64,000 nucleotides of DNA from Vibrio metoecus (GTDB lineage: Bacteria; Pseudomonadota; Gammaproteobacteria; Enterobacterales; Vibrionaceae), in NCBI RefSeq assembly GCF_009665255.1, contig NZ_CP035687.1, forward strand, positions 496,001 to 560,000, read 5' to 3'. The notes under the pieces were generated by a model that was given only the letters and a program-made list of their open reading frames with translations, did no database searches and was not told the DNA's origin. Within the stretch, counting starts at the first letter, position 1. Every line of letters starts with the position of its first letter. Of this stretch, positions 45,491 through 54,490 are shown one piece after another. The translations under genes and the position numbers were made by a program.

Positions 45491-46978
45491 TTATAGCTCC
45501 AGTTGCTTCTCGCGAATTTTGCGATCGTAGGCTTGCTCAAAGATCTCCCAGAACAGTTTTTCAAATCCACGCTGACGATTAGAGGTCAACTCTTGGTAAT
45601 AGCTGCAATACATATTCCAAGCCCATGCATCCGTTGAAGTTTGCGTAGCATCCGAATTACGTTTGTAATGATGGAAACGGCGCAGCATCACTTGTGGAGA
45701 GAAAGCATTGAGGATTTGGCTTAACGCTTCTGACGTCGCAAACTGCATGGCTTCGTTATGGTCACGTACCGTTTTTAGGCTTTCCGCAATCGCAGCGGGC
45801 GCTGAAAGGTGCACCACACTTTTCTCTGCATCGTATAGCGTGCGTATTGTTTCTTCGTAAGAGAGGCCTAAACGCAGTGGGTTATCTTCAATCGGTTGTA
45901 GGTTGCGATTCAAAGTACCGAAACGGCTTTCACTGACCTGTTGGTGCAAATCGAGTAAACCACGAACACACGCTTGTAAAGATTCACCTAACTCTTGCGA
46001 CAGCAAATGCATGCGTGTCATATCATGCTCATCGCTCAAATCAACACCCAGTCCTTCTAAGATCGGGCCGGTAACTAGGTGGTTAACTTGGCTAGTCGGT
46101 GAGGTATGCAAGTGAGAATATGCGTTTTTTTCCTGCTGCGGCTGGAAACTTTTCGCGACTTCCTCTTCTAACAAATCCAGTACTTTTTCATCCATTGTGA
46201 AGCCCTCTGATACGTTGCTTGCGCTAGTGTTATTGTGTGAAACGGTGGGATTAGAGGAAGCCATATTGGGTGCTTCCGTTTTGATTTGTTTTGAAAATGT
46301 GGCTTTCGCAAAACCGAGAATTTTCTTCAGACGGATCGATGACGTCATTTCATATTCACTGTCCGCCTGCGGCGTAAAATCGGCGTTTTGCAGTACCAAA
46401 TTGTCCTGCGGAACCAAGTTAGGCTGTTCCTGTGGGGCCAGTTCATGCACTGATTCATCCAGAAGTGACGTGGCTCGGTCAGAGGTTCCCATTAAGGTGT
46501 CGAGTGCCTGTAACGGGTCGGTATTGGGTGATACGCCGGTTTTTTCTGGTTCGATATCCAAGGTTAAATCAGCCAACAAATCTTCTTGCTGTGATGAAAA
46601 CAGCGTGTCGAGTGAGCCATATTGCTCTTCCACTTCCAGCGCATTACCGAACAACACTCGTAACCGATAAGGCCCAACACTGATTTCATCTTTATGAGTA
46701 AGACGTGCTAACTTTTCCCGCCCCAACGGCATGTCTGCCCCATTGACGTAGGTTTCACCACAGTTGTCTTTTAAGCAGTACGCGCCATCGACCATCATGA
46801 CTTCACAGTGCACCGGTTTTACGCTGCCTTGCGCATCCACTAAACGCCATTGTGCTGCAGGCGAAGCACCAATCACGCCGCCGGCGGATGTCCAAGTATG
46901 CTGAGCCGACAAGCCCGATTCTAGGTGTTGCGCATTGGTGACTAAGAGGGTCAACGAAGGGAGCGTCACTGAGTTCAT
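45491..46978 (-). CDS. vasC: T6SS Fha-domain scaffold protein (VasC, TagH)
   Basis: 495-residue cytoplasmic protein with an N-terminal FHA domain (about residues 1-100: TNAQHLESG, GASPAAQWRLVD, LKDNCGETYVNG and EISVGPYRLRVLFG), a long acidic and Ser-rich low-complexity middle (105-270) and a C-terminal helical domain (300-495) of the T6SS FHA type. FHA domains bind phospho-threonine, and Fha proteins help assemble and post-translationally control T6SS. No Ser/Thr kinase or phosphatase gene lies in the cluster here. Confidence 0.9.
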   Translation of the reverse strand: MNSVTLPSLTLLVTNAQHLESGLSAQHTWTSAGGVIGASPAAQWRLVDAQGSVKPVHCEVMMVDGAYCLKDNCGETYVNGADMPLGREKLARLTHKDEISVGPYRLRVLFGNALEVEEQYGSLDTLFSSQQEDLLADLTLDIEPEKTGVSPNTDPLQALDTLMGTSDRATSLLDESVHELAPQEQPNLVPQDNLVLQNADFTPQADSEYEMTSSIRLKKILGFAKATFSKQIKTEAPNMASSNPTVSHNNTSASNVSEGFTMDEKVLDLLEEEVAKSFQPQQEKNAYSHLHTSPTSQVNHLVTGPILEGLGVDLSDEHDMTRMHLLSQELGESLQACVRGLLDLHQQVSESRFGTLNRNLQPIEDNPLRLGLSYEETIRTLYDAEKSVVHLSAPAAIAESLKTVRDHNEAMQFATSEALSQILNAFSPQVMLRRFHHYKRNSDATQTSTDAWAWNMYCSYYQELTSNRQRGFEKLFWEIFEQAYDRKIREKQLEL

Positions 46979-46980
46979 GG

Positions 46981-47997
46981 TTATTGCCTTACTTGAATTA
47001 AAACGTGTTTATTGGCTGCATCTTGGCCAAGAAACGAGGTCCAGCCGAGGGCGATGTTTTGTTCAGAATCCAGACAAAATACTGGAGCTTCACTCTCATC
47101 CATCGTCAGCTCAAGGTCATACGCCATCTGCTCACGTAAGATGAACTCGACTAACTTACAAAGCGGTTGATACTCTTTGCCAGATGGCAAGAAATCCGCA
47201 AATCGACTGCGCGATAACTGTTTAATGCAGATGATGAATTTCCCGCAGCAGTCCACGACAGATTCACCAATCACCGTATCGACACCTAAGCGCGCATTCT
47301 GATGACCAAGTGCAAATTGTTGGCTACGGTCAATCAACACCCGACGTCTGACCCACTGGCGAATGGATACATCCGGCAAATCAAAGCAATGTGCGATAAT
47401 GCCTGCAACCACTTGCGGAGAGCGACTGCGCCCAGCCAACGTGCCAGCATAAGCCAGCATCTTGCACCAGTTGATCGGCGTTTCACCGCGCAGATCTGGA
47501 TCACCCAATCCCACTAGCGCAAACAGTTGTGCTGAGAACACATCCTGCGCACCGGGCTGAAAGCGCACGTAGTAGCGGTATTTACGCCAAACTCGATAAA
47601 CTAAATTAATCAATCGGTTATTGAAAAAATCGAGGAATGGTTGTTTATGTCCACCCGGCTCTTCTGTCACCAACTGTTCAATAATGAATCCGGGTAGAGG
47701 GGACTGTGCGCCCGACAAACCAAAAAAGTTGGTGAGCATGACCCAACGCTCATCTTCACGAGCGTCTAACGCCATCACATCACTAGGCGAAAATCCAAGG
47801 CTCGGGTTGGCACTAAACACCAAGCGGCAATCGCGCTCCCACTCTTCCGACTCTGGATTCAGATCCGCCAGCTTTTGCAATAGCTCAACCAGTTGATAGA
47901 AGTTGTATTCCCTAACATTGCTCGGCAAGCCCATCGGAGAGGCTTGCGCTGGATCTGAATTCAGATCAACGGCTGCATTCCGCTCTGTGTGCCCCAT
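46981..47997 (-). CDS. tssG: T6SS baseplate protein TssG (VasB)
   Basis: 338-residue baseplate wedge protein. The segments YNFYQLVELLQ, LGFSPSDVMAL and the TssG typical NFFGLSGAQSPLPGFIIEQL are clear. Its start overlaps the end of tssF by 37 bases; a later in-frame ATG (47934, MGLPSNV) could reduce the overlap, but the family often begins with a short variable lead. It binds TssF in the baseplate. Confidence 0.92.
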   Translation of the reverse strand: MGHTERNAAVDLNSDPAQASPMGLPSNVREYNFYQLVELLQKLADLNPESEEWERDCRLVFSANPSLGFSPSDVMALDAREDERWVMLTNFFGLSGAQSPLPGFIIEQLVTEEPGGHKQPFLDFFNNRLINLVYRVWRKYRYYVRFQPGAQDVFSAQLFALVGLGDPDLRGETPINWCKMLAYAGTLAGRSRSPQVVAGIIAHCFDLPDVSIRQWVRRRVLIDRSQQFALGHQNARLGVDTVIGESVVDCCGKFIICIKQLSRSRFADFLPSGKEYQPLCKLVEFILREQMAYDLELTMDESEAPVFCLDSEQNIALGWTSFLGQDAANKHVLIQVRQ

Positions 47998-49730
47998 GAG
48001 TACTTCTCTTGATTGCTGATGTTGACCACGACTAGCTCGTGGAATGAGTTAATGCTGGCGTAAAGCGCAAAGAAATGACTCAGTACCGTACCAAACAAGA
48101 ACAGATCGCCTTCGGACCCAAAACCTGCTTGATCAACGTACAAAGTCGATTGCAAACCACGTACAGGTAAACCACGAAGGATTTTATCCATCGGTTTCGA
48201 TTCGATTTTGACTATGCCATCGAGGCGCATGCGTGCGACTCGCTCAGCTTGCCTATCCACCAAGGCGCGAAAATCGTAGGCGCGCAGCACGCAGCTCAGG
48301 GCGTCCTTTGATAACAAAGAGAGATAATTGAGCGAGAGGTTCGAAATCAACGTCCACAATAAGCTGCCATCGAGCACGGGACGCAGCGACTGTGACGGTA
48401 CCGTAATATTTTTAAATGTGGCAAAAGGAGGTGAGCTATCTGTCGCCACACAAATATCTCCCACCCCGAGTTCCAACGGCAGCAAGCGATTGGTGCAGGT
48501 GAGCTTGATCGAGACGGCTTCATCTACGCCGATGGACAGCGTTTCATCACCACGCACAAAAGAGATAAATGAATCAAACCCATCCCCCCGGATGCTCTCT
48601 TTCACTCGTGTGCGGTAGTAAAGTGCCTGACGATGACGAACTCGTTCGACCTCATGTTGAAAACTCTCGAAGGAGGAGTAAACCCGCTTTTCACCGCGGA
48701 TCCGTTTCCCTTCTGATTGGGTATCTTGCCAACCAACCACTTGATCCACGCTGAAAATTTCATAATGGGCGGGATAACGGCTAGATGGCACAATACGATA
48801 CTCTGAACGGCGTCCTGTCAAATCAATCGGGTCAGCATCATGCTCAAACAGATTAATGACTGGCGTACAGTAGAGTTGAAAATTATCCTGACGAACTCGC
48901 GTATCCGCGGGCAATGTTTTTGAAAAATAGATACGTAAGGTGAAATCACCACCCACCGTTTTCGGTAAAGCTTTGGCAAAGCCTTTCACATCAAAGAAAT
49001 GAAATGCCTCAGGAAACGACAGATACTCTTGTAAGATTCGATAGCCGTCATAGACATTTTTTGGATAAGGCAGCAGTGCTTGATTGCTAGAAAAACCGAC
49101 GGTAGAAAACGCATCGGTCGGTAGCGAAAACTCGACACCCTGCACTTCAATGGTCATTTTTTGCAGATAGTGATGTAACCAAAGATAAAGAGTTTGCGAG
49201 CTGTATTTATCGCCACCCAAATAAAAACGCAGTGTATCGAGCTTAGCATCACCCACCGTCATATCGCCCAGCATGCGCAGAGAGATCTGAATAGTGGTCG
49301 CTTCGCGAGTATGCTCAGCATGAACACCTTGACACTGCATCGGATACAAAACGACATCACGGCAAGTATTGAAATGACATGCGGTGCCAAATACAGGCTT
49401 ACTATCCAATTGAGTATTACGTGGGATGACTTGCTTTTCGCTGACACTTTTATCAGGTTCAAACGCCACCACACTCATGCTCGGAATAGGGCGCAGATAA
49501 TTTGGCCACAGCATGTTAATGATGGAGTGAGTAAGTTCAGGGAACTCATCCTCCACCTTTTCGCGCAAACGCGCGGTAAGAAATGCAAACCCTTCCAAAA
49601 GACGCTCAACGTCAGGATCGGTCGTACGGCCATGAAGAAAACGCGAAAGCTGAGGGTGAATTTCGGTAAATTCTTTCCCCTGCTCTTTTAAAAAAGCGAG
49701 CTCTTCCCTGAAATACTTGTCTTGCGTCAT
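47961..49730 (-). CDS. tssF: T6SS baseplate protein TssF (VasA)
   Basis: 589-residue baseplate wedge protein. The start MTQDKYFREELAFLKEQGKEFTE and the segments FAFLTARLREKVEDEFPELTHSI and MLWPNYLRPIPSMSVVAF are hallmark TssF sequence. It forms (TssF)2-TssG-TssE wedges around the VgrG/PAAR spike. It lies between tssE (5 bases upstream) and tssG (overlapping). Confidence 0.95.
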   Translation of the reverse strand: MTQDKYFREELAFLKEQGKEFTEIHPQLSRFLHGRTTDPDVERLLEGFAFLTARLREKVEDEFPELTHSIINMLWPNYLRPIPSMSVVAFEPDKSVSEKQVIPRNTQLDSKPVFGTACHFNTCRDVVLYPMQCQGVHAEHTREATTIQISLRMLGDMTVGDAKLDTLRFYLGGDKYSSQTLYLWLHHYLQKMTIEVQGVEFSLPTDAFSTVGFSSNQALLPYPKNVYDGYRILQEYLSFPEAFHFFDVKGFAKALPKTVGGDFTLRIYFSKTLPADTRVRQDNFQLYCTPVINLFEHDADPIDLTGRRSEYRIVPSSRYPAHYEIFSVDQVVGWQDTQSEGKRIRGEKRVYSSFESFQHEVERVRHRQALYYRTRVKESIRGDGFDSFISFVRGDETLSIGVDEAVSIKLTCTNRLLPLELGVGDICVATDSSPPFATFKNITVPSQSLRPVLDGSLLWTLISNLSLNYLSLLSKDALSCVLRAYDFRALVDRQAERVARMRLDGIVKIESKPMDKILRGLPVRGLQSTLYVDQAGFGSEGDLFLFGTVLSHFFALYASINSFHELVVVNISNQEKYSWGTQSGMQPLI

Positions 49731-49735
49731 AGAGG

Positions 49736-50173
49736 TTAAAACACTCGATATTTTCTGCTTTGATCCAATAACAGACTGAACTGGACTTTTTCGTGTAACG
49801 CTTCGCTATTGATGGTCGCGGTAATGTGGAACCTTAACGTCAGCGGGTTAAAGCTATCTTGATCCGCTCTCACCAGAACGCGAGTTAAACGCGGCTCGTA
49901 GCGCTCAAGGCACTGTTGAATCGCCAATTTAATTCGCACGGAGAGATCTAAGGTTTCCAGCGTTGCATCATTAAAATCCACCAACCCGAGATGAGGGGCA
50001 CTTTGTGCTCCGCCAATTCGAGTGTTCAGAATGTTAGAGACATTCCGTTTGATCGATTCGAGGACATCCCACGCGTCTGGCCCACGGGTCAGCGACATAG
50101 GTTTGGCGTTGGCTTCCAAACGTTCGAAAAAGCCAACACCAAATGCACTCTCTTCAGGTGCGATGTACGTCAT
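49736..50173 (-). CDS. tssE: T6SS baseplate protein TssE (gp25-like)
   Basis: 145-residue homologue of phage T4 gp25, which starts sheath polymerisation on the baseplate. The core SIKRNVSNILNTRIGGAQSAPHLGLVDF and the C-terminal beta-rich part fit the family. It follows vipB after 2 bases. Confidence 0.93.
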   Translation of the reverse strand: MTYIAPEESAFGVGFFERLEANAKPMSLTRGPDAWDVLESIKRNVSNILNTRIGGAQSAPHLGLVDFNDATLETLDLSVRIKLAIQQCLERYEPRLTRVLVRADQDSFNPLTLRFHITATINSEALHEKVQFSLLLDQSRKYRVF

Positions 50174-50175
50174 AA

Positions 50176-51654
50176 TCAGGCTTGATCAAGACGTCCAACT
50201 AATGACAACTCAAAGTTCGCCCCCATGTACTTAAAGTGAGGACGAACCGAGAGTGACACCTGATACCAACCTGGATTGCCTTCCACATCCATCACTTCAA
50301 TGCGCGCAGCACGAAGTGGACGACGGCTACGTACGTCTGCGGGTGGGTTCTCTTGATCAGCAACGTATTGTTTGATCCATGAGTTCAGTTCACGCTCAAG
50401 ATCTTGACGCTCTTTCCAAGCACCAATCTGCTCGCGCTGCAGAACTTTCACGTAATGCGCTAAACGATTGATGATCATCATGTACGGCAACTGGGTACCC
50501 AACTTGTAGTTGGTTTCCGCTTCTTTACCTTCTTTGGTATTTGGGAAAATCTTAGGTTTTTGAATGGAGTTTGCAGAGAAGAACGCCGCGTTATCACTGC
50601 CTTTACGCATAGTAAGAGCAATAAAACCTTCTTCCGCCAGTTCAAACTCTTTACGATCAGTGATCAGAACTTCGGTTGGAATTTTGCTTTGCAATGCACC
50701 CATGGATTCAAAGACATGCACAGGCAGATCTTCAACCGCACCACCGCTTTGTGGACCGATGATGTTTGGACACCAGCGATATTTAGCAAAGCTATCTGTC
50801 AAACGAGTCGCGAAAGCAAATGCCGTATTACCCCACAAATAGTGCTCGTGTGAAGCACTGACGTTTTCCGCATAGTTGAACGACTTCACTGGATTTTCGA
50901 TAGGATCGTAAGGAACGCGCAGCAGGAAACGAGGCGCGGTTAGACCGAGATAGCGAGCATCTTCAGACTCACGCAATGAACGCCACTTGGTGTATTTTGG
51001 ACTTTCAAAAGTGGATTTCAAATCTTTAACATTCGGCAGTTCTTCAAACGAATCAATACCGAAGAATTCAGGCCCAACACTAGAGATAAATGGGGCATGC
51101 GCCATCGCACCAAGAGCACCCATGTACTGTAGCAATTTCATATCAGGCGTTGAAGGAGTAAAGGCGTAATTACCGATAATCGCACCGACAGGTTCACCAC
51201 CAAATTGGCCATAACCTGATGAATAAACATGTTTATAAAGACCGGATTGTGCAGTTTCTGGTGCAAACTCGAAATCTTCCAGCAATTCTTCTTTCGTAAC
51301 GTGAAGGATTTCGACTTTGTTGTTTTCACGAAAATCGGTGCGATCAATGAAAAGCTTCAAGCCACGCCATGAAGATTCCATTGCTTGGAATTCGGCATGG
51401 TGAAGAATTTCATCCATTTGTGCACTGATTTTTTTGTCTAACTCCACCAACATCTGGTCGACTAGAGATTTGTTAACAGGCTCAGCAGAGTGCTGTGAAC
51501 CAATCAGATTTTCGATAAACGCAGCGACACCTTTTTTCGCAATGTCATAACCCTCTTCGCTTGGTGCGATGCGGGTTTGCGCCATAATTTCATCAAGAAG
51601 GCTGCTTTGGGCAAGCTGTGGCCTTTCCAATACTGTTTCAGTAGTAGACATCAT
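50176..51654 (-). CDS. vipB: T6SS contractile sheath large subunit VipB (TssC)
   Basis: 492-residue large sheath subunit, the same length as the known V. cholerae VipB. The N-terminal helix exposed on contraction for ClpV (about 1-30) leads the sheath core (FQAMESSWRGLKLFIDRTDF; YGQFGGEPVGAIIGNY; RFLLRVPYDP). With VipA it forms the tube that contracts to fire the Hcp/VgrG arrow. Two ATGs lie in tandem behind AGGAAC; both are possible starts. It begins 34 bases after vipA. Confidence 0.97.
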   Translation of the reverse strand: MMSTTETVLERPQLAQSSLLDEIMAQTRIAPSEEGYDIAKKGVAAFIENLIGSQHSAEPVNKSLVDQMLVELDKKISAQMDEILHHAEFQAMESSWRGLKLFIDRTDFRENNKVEILHVTKEELLEDFEFAPETAQSGLYKHVYSSGYGQFGGEPVGAIIGNYAFTPSTPDMKLLQYMGALGAMAHAPFISSVGPEFFGIDSFEELPNVKDLKSTFESPKYTKWRSLRESEDARYLGLTAPRFLLRVPYDPIENPVKSFNYAENVSASHEHYLWGNTAFAFATRLTDSFAKYRWCPNIIGPQSGGAVEDLPVHVFESMGALQSKIPTEVLITDRKEFELAEEGFIALTMRKGSDNAAFFSANSIQKPKIFPNTKEGKEAETNYKLGTQLPYMMIINRLAHYVKVLQREQIGAWKERQDLERELNSWIKQYVADQENPPADVRSRRPLRAARIEVMDVEGNPGWYQVSLSVRPHFKYMGANFELSLVGRLDQA

Positions 51655-51688
51655 TAAGTTCCTAATGAGTAATTAATTGGATGATTGC

Positions 51689-52195
51689 TTACGCTTGGGG
51701 TTCTTCTTGGCCACTGAGTAGGTTCAGTTCAGCCAATAGCTTCTCTCTCGACTCATCAGAGTTGAGCAAAGATTGCAAACGATCGCGAAACGCAGGGATA
51801 TTACCGAGAGGTCCTTTAAGAGCGACCAAAGCTTCGCGAAGCTCAATTAATTTTTTCAATTCAGGAACTTGTGTTGCCACGGCATCGGGAGCGAAATCGC
51901 CTAGAGATTTGAAATTCAGTTCTACAGGAAGATCTGCATTTTCATCATCACTTAGCTTATTTTTCACCGTAGTTGTGATTTTCAACTCGCTTTCGCGCAT
52001 TACAGCTTCAAAGTTATTCTTGTCGACTGTCACCGTGGCACGTTCTTCCAATGGGGTTTGCTCCGCATGCCCTTTGAAATCACCAACCACCAGAGTTTTG
52101 AGTGGAAGCTCAACCTCAGCCTGTGCATCCCCCGTCGCTGGAATATATTTAATATTAATCCGCTCTTTGGGAGCTACACTTCCTTCTTTAGACAT
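51689..52195 (-). CDS. vipA: T6SS contractile sheath small subunit VipA (TssB)
   Basis: 168-residue small sheath subunit, the exact length known for V. cholerae VipA. The start MSKEGSVAPKERINIKY has GGAGA upstream; an in-frame ATG at 52258 would add 21 residues without support. The segment PLKTLVVGDFKG is typical. It interlocks with VipB. A 427-base gap upstream probably carries a promoter of the main structural operon. Confidence 0.97.
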   Translation of the reverse strand: MSKEGSVAPKERINIKYIPATGDAQAEVELPLKTLVVGDFKGHAEQTPLEERATVTVDKNNFEAVMRESELKITTTVKNKLSDDENADLPVELNFKSLGDFAPDAVATQVPELKKLIELREALVALKGPLGNIPAFRDRLQSLLNSDESREKLLAELNLLSGQEEPQA

Positions 52196-52622
52196 ATTAC
52201 GTCTCCAATACCTATGCCAAACGTTGTCAATGAAACAGCGGTTTAAATTCACGTTCAAACCACCAAGAATCTTGAACTCTCCCTAGTCATTGCTAAGGTT
52301 GCCCATTTCAATATATGAAATTGAGTCAATATCCTCTGTGAAGTGGTGAAATGTAATATCCCACCCTAAGCCATACGTTCACAGGGTATTTTGATTGATT
52401 CGTTAACACTGGAATTAATATGCAAAACTATCATTAACAGCGCTTTGCTGTTATGTGTCAGTTATCCGATCTCGATATTTTTTGCTATTGTTTAATGCCA
52501 ATTAATTATGAGATGGCATTCTATTCAAGGAGACAAAAAAGGTAATATAAAAAACCTCAAAGCGTGATCTCTTCCCAGAAAATGACGCCTATAACCATAC
52601 TCAAACTATATTTACCGTTTTA
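52196..52622 (-). promoter_or_regulatory. Intergenic region upstream of vipA (T6SS main-cluster control region)
   Basis: No convincing gene. From memory, published work places T6SS control in the region upstream of the main cluster, including a G/T polymorphism 68 bases before a start codon; at that distance from vipA (52263) the minus strand here is G. I found no good sigma-54 match. Promoter elements could not be placed with confidence. Confidence 0.45.
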
Positions 52623-53627
52623 TTAATAATCCCAATACGCATCATGATTAAAAAATGGCTGATAATTTTCCAGTTGCAACTCTATTTCACTCGCTTCCAT
52701 TTTTTCCTGCTCGGATAACTGTAGAGAAATATCAGTCATCTGTTTTTCACTATTTTGGTAGAGATTAGAAAGACGATCAGGACCTGCGGTTTCTAAATAC
52801 AACCCGAAATACGCTTTCGCTTGTTTAATATCACTCTCAACAAATCGATAAAGGTCACTTTGACCGCTTAGGATATTTCCCATTGCCACTAATGCGGTCA
52901 AATCACTATGTTGTATCGCTTGTTGGCGCCAATAATACGCATCCCTGTATTTCCCTTTATTTTCAAGTAGTTGAATGTAATTTCGTATCGCAGGTATGTA
53001 TCCGGTCTGCGCAGCCTGCAAGTAGGTTTTACGCGCTTCTGTTGCTCGACTGCCAGGCATGGGGTAGCTTCCCTCTCCTCGCTCAATCTGCTGAGCAGCG
53101 AGCATTAATGCTGCGGGATGCTCAAGCTCAGCCGCTATCTTTAAATAATGTTGAGCAAGCGTTGGATCGCTATATTGATAGTAAAGTGCTAGCTCATAAG
53201 CCGCTTGACTTGGTTTCTTTGCTCCTAAATCAATCACCGCATCATGGTAACGTTGCTGCCATATACGTCGTTCCGCCGTTCTGAGCCACTCACCATCTTG
53301 GTATAACACTCGCATTGCTTGACGACTGCCACCTTGCGCCGCCAGTAACAAATAGTGCTGACTTTCTGGTGGTGTGCGAATGGTGGTGCGATAATTGGCG
53401 ACTTCCATAGCATAGAGGTAGGCAGCATTAGGCTCTCCGAGATCTGCTGCATACTTTAGATACTGACGCGCAGCTAAATTTTTAAATTGTGCACGCAGTA
53501 AGCGCCCCTTCTCAAAGGCTTGCTGAGCAGACAACTGTTGCATATCGTAGTTTTTTTCTTCACTAAAACCACTGAACGCAAGCAGCAATCCCACTATACC
53601 AATCAACACCTTACCCAATATTGACAC
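52623..53627 (-). CDS. Sel1-repeat protein in the T6SS cluster
   Basis: 334-residue exported or membrane-attached protein made mostly of Sel1-like (TPR-type) helical repeats, e.g. AARQYLKYAADLGEPNAAYLYAME, SQHYLLLAAQGGSRQAMRVLY and AQHYLKIAAELEHPAALMLAAQ. The start is uncertain. The frame opens at 53696, inside paar, but the GTG at 53627 has an excellent AGGGGG six bases upstream and opens a hydrophobic leader (MSILGKVLIGIVGLLLAFSGF), so it is preferred. It then overlaps the end of paar by 17 bases, showing translational coupling. Function unknown; Sel1 proteins often mediate protein contacts. Confidence 0.75.
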   Translation of the reverse strand: MSILGKVLIGIVGLLLAFSGFSEEKNYDMQQLSAQQAFEKGRLLRAQFKNLAARQYLKYAADLGEPNAAYLYAMEVANYRTTIRTPPESQHYLLLAAQGGSRQAMRVLYQDGEWLRTAERRIWQQRYHDAVIDLGAKKPSQAAYELALYYQYSDPTLAQHYLKIAAELEHPAALMLAAQQIERGEGSYPMPGSRATEARKTYLQAAQTGYIPAIRNYIQLLENKGKYRDAYYWRQQAIQHSDLTALVAMGNILSGQSDLYRFVESDIKQAKAYFGLYLETAGPDRLSNLYQNSEKQMTDISLQLSEQEKMEASEIELQLENYQPFFNHDAYWDY

Positions 53628-53895
53628 TACTCGCCCCCTGTAATACGCCACCACAATCGACAGCATCTCCCGCTCTTGCTGCCGGCTTACCATCAATCAT
53701 GACGGTGCCAGACCCTACCGCAATCGAGCGACCATGTGCAGGATGTTTCGGCTTATCATGAGGCGCTAACGGATCACCAACCCGAGCAGCTGGAATGCCA
53801 TCGTAGCGAACCGTTCCTGAACCGGCAGTGATCGGCGTAGGAGGAAAACCATCATGATCTGTACCAATATGTCCGACTACAATTCCATTACCCAT
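53611..53895 (-). CDS. PAAR-repeat T6SS spike tip protein
   Basis: 94-residue PAAR protein that caps the VgrG trimer with a sharp zinc-binding tip. The repeated unit (GSGTVRYDGIPAARVGDPL ... GSGTVMIDGKPAARAGDAV) and the His/Cys ligands (HDKPKHPAHG, DCGG) fit the family. First gene of the cluster in the direction of transcription, so it and the Sel1 gene precede the structural operon. Its upstream region carries a 16-base element shared with vgrG-3. Confidence 0.92.
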   Translation of the reverse strand: MGNGIVVGHIGTDHDGFPPTPITAGSGTVRYDGIPAARVGDPLAPHDKPKHPAHGRSIAVGSGTVMIDGKPAARAGDAVDCGGVLQGASSVNIG

Positions 53896-54490
53896 ATTTA
53901 ATCCTCAATTTCAATTTATGAACTTTCAAGCAATTAATGTTCCACTCTTTGTTATGAAAACACACCGATAAGCCACCCATGCCTGGGCAATATTTTGCCC
54001 GCAAGGGCATAACACACACCATTTCGAGCAAAAAGCTGCCCAAAACAACTAATGTCATAAAAATGTCAAAAAACAAATAAATAAACCATTCTTGGGATGC
54101 TTGTTCCTATTTAACTCATCGATAATAATTAAAATAGTAAATATAATTTAATCCATTAAATAGTGTAATTTAGATATTACTAAACATTAGCTTTATCGAA
54201 ATAGTCTATTTGAACAAACACACTCTTCTTAAGAATAAACTTTTTTCTATATTTACACTTCATTCTTACATTGTAATTCATTATATATTCCATTAAATCC
54301 ATACTGTTTATTACTTAATCAATTTTCTATCATTTAATGAATGATTATGAACTTAATCTCACAATGATTAATCTAAAAAGAGCAGAATTTAAATACTTTA
54401 AGATGAATAGATGAAACCGAAACATTGCCTGACAAGTATTGCCTAAGCGGGTAAAATGCATATTGGCTTGAATCTACCCTATTGCTTGTT
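53896..54490. promoter_or_regulatory. Divergent region between paar and the pseudouridine synthase
   Basis: Roughly 600 bases, very AT-rich from 54060 to 54430, with no convincing gene. Near paar, the minus strand at 53986-54001 reads CGGGCAAAATATTGCC, a weak sigma-54-like element (GG and TTGC at correct spacing) inside a dyad GGGCAA/TTGCCC (53985-54000). At 54027-54042 lies AGCAAAAAGCTGCCCA, identical to a site upstream of vgrG-3. Confidence 0.45.

Noticed and set aside
51681..52286. A 201-codon plus-strand frame
   Set aside because: It is a mirror of vipA, which is certain by family and operon position; the peptide is Ser/Arg-rich and not like a real protein.
53888..54076. A 62-codon minus-strand frame with a hydrophobic start, overlapping the paar start
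   Set aside because: It covers the shared 16-mer and dyad upstream of paar, has no ribosome site, and its composition follows a non-coding region.
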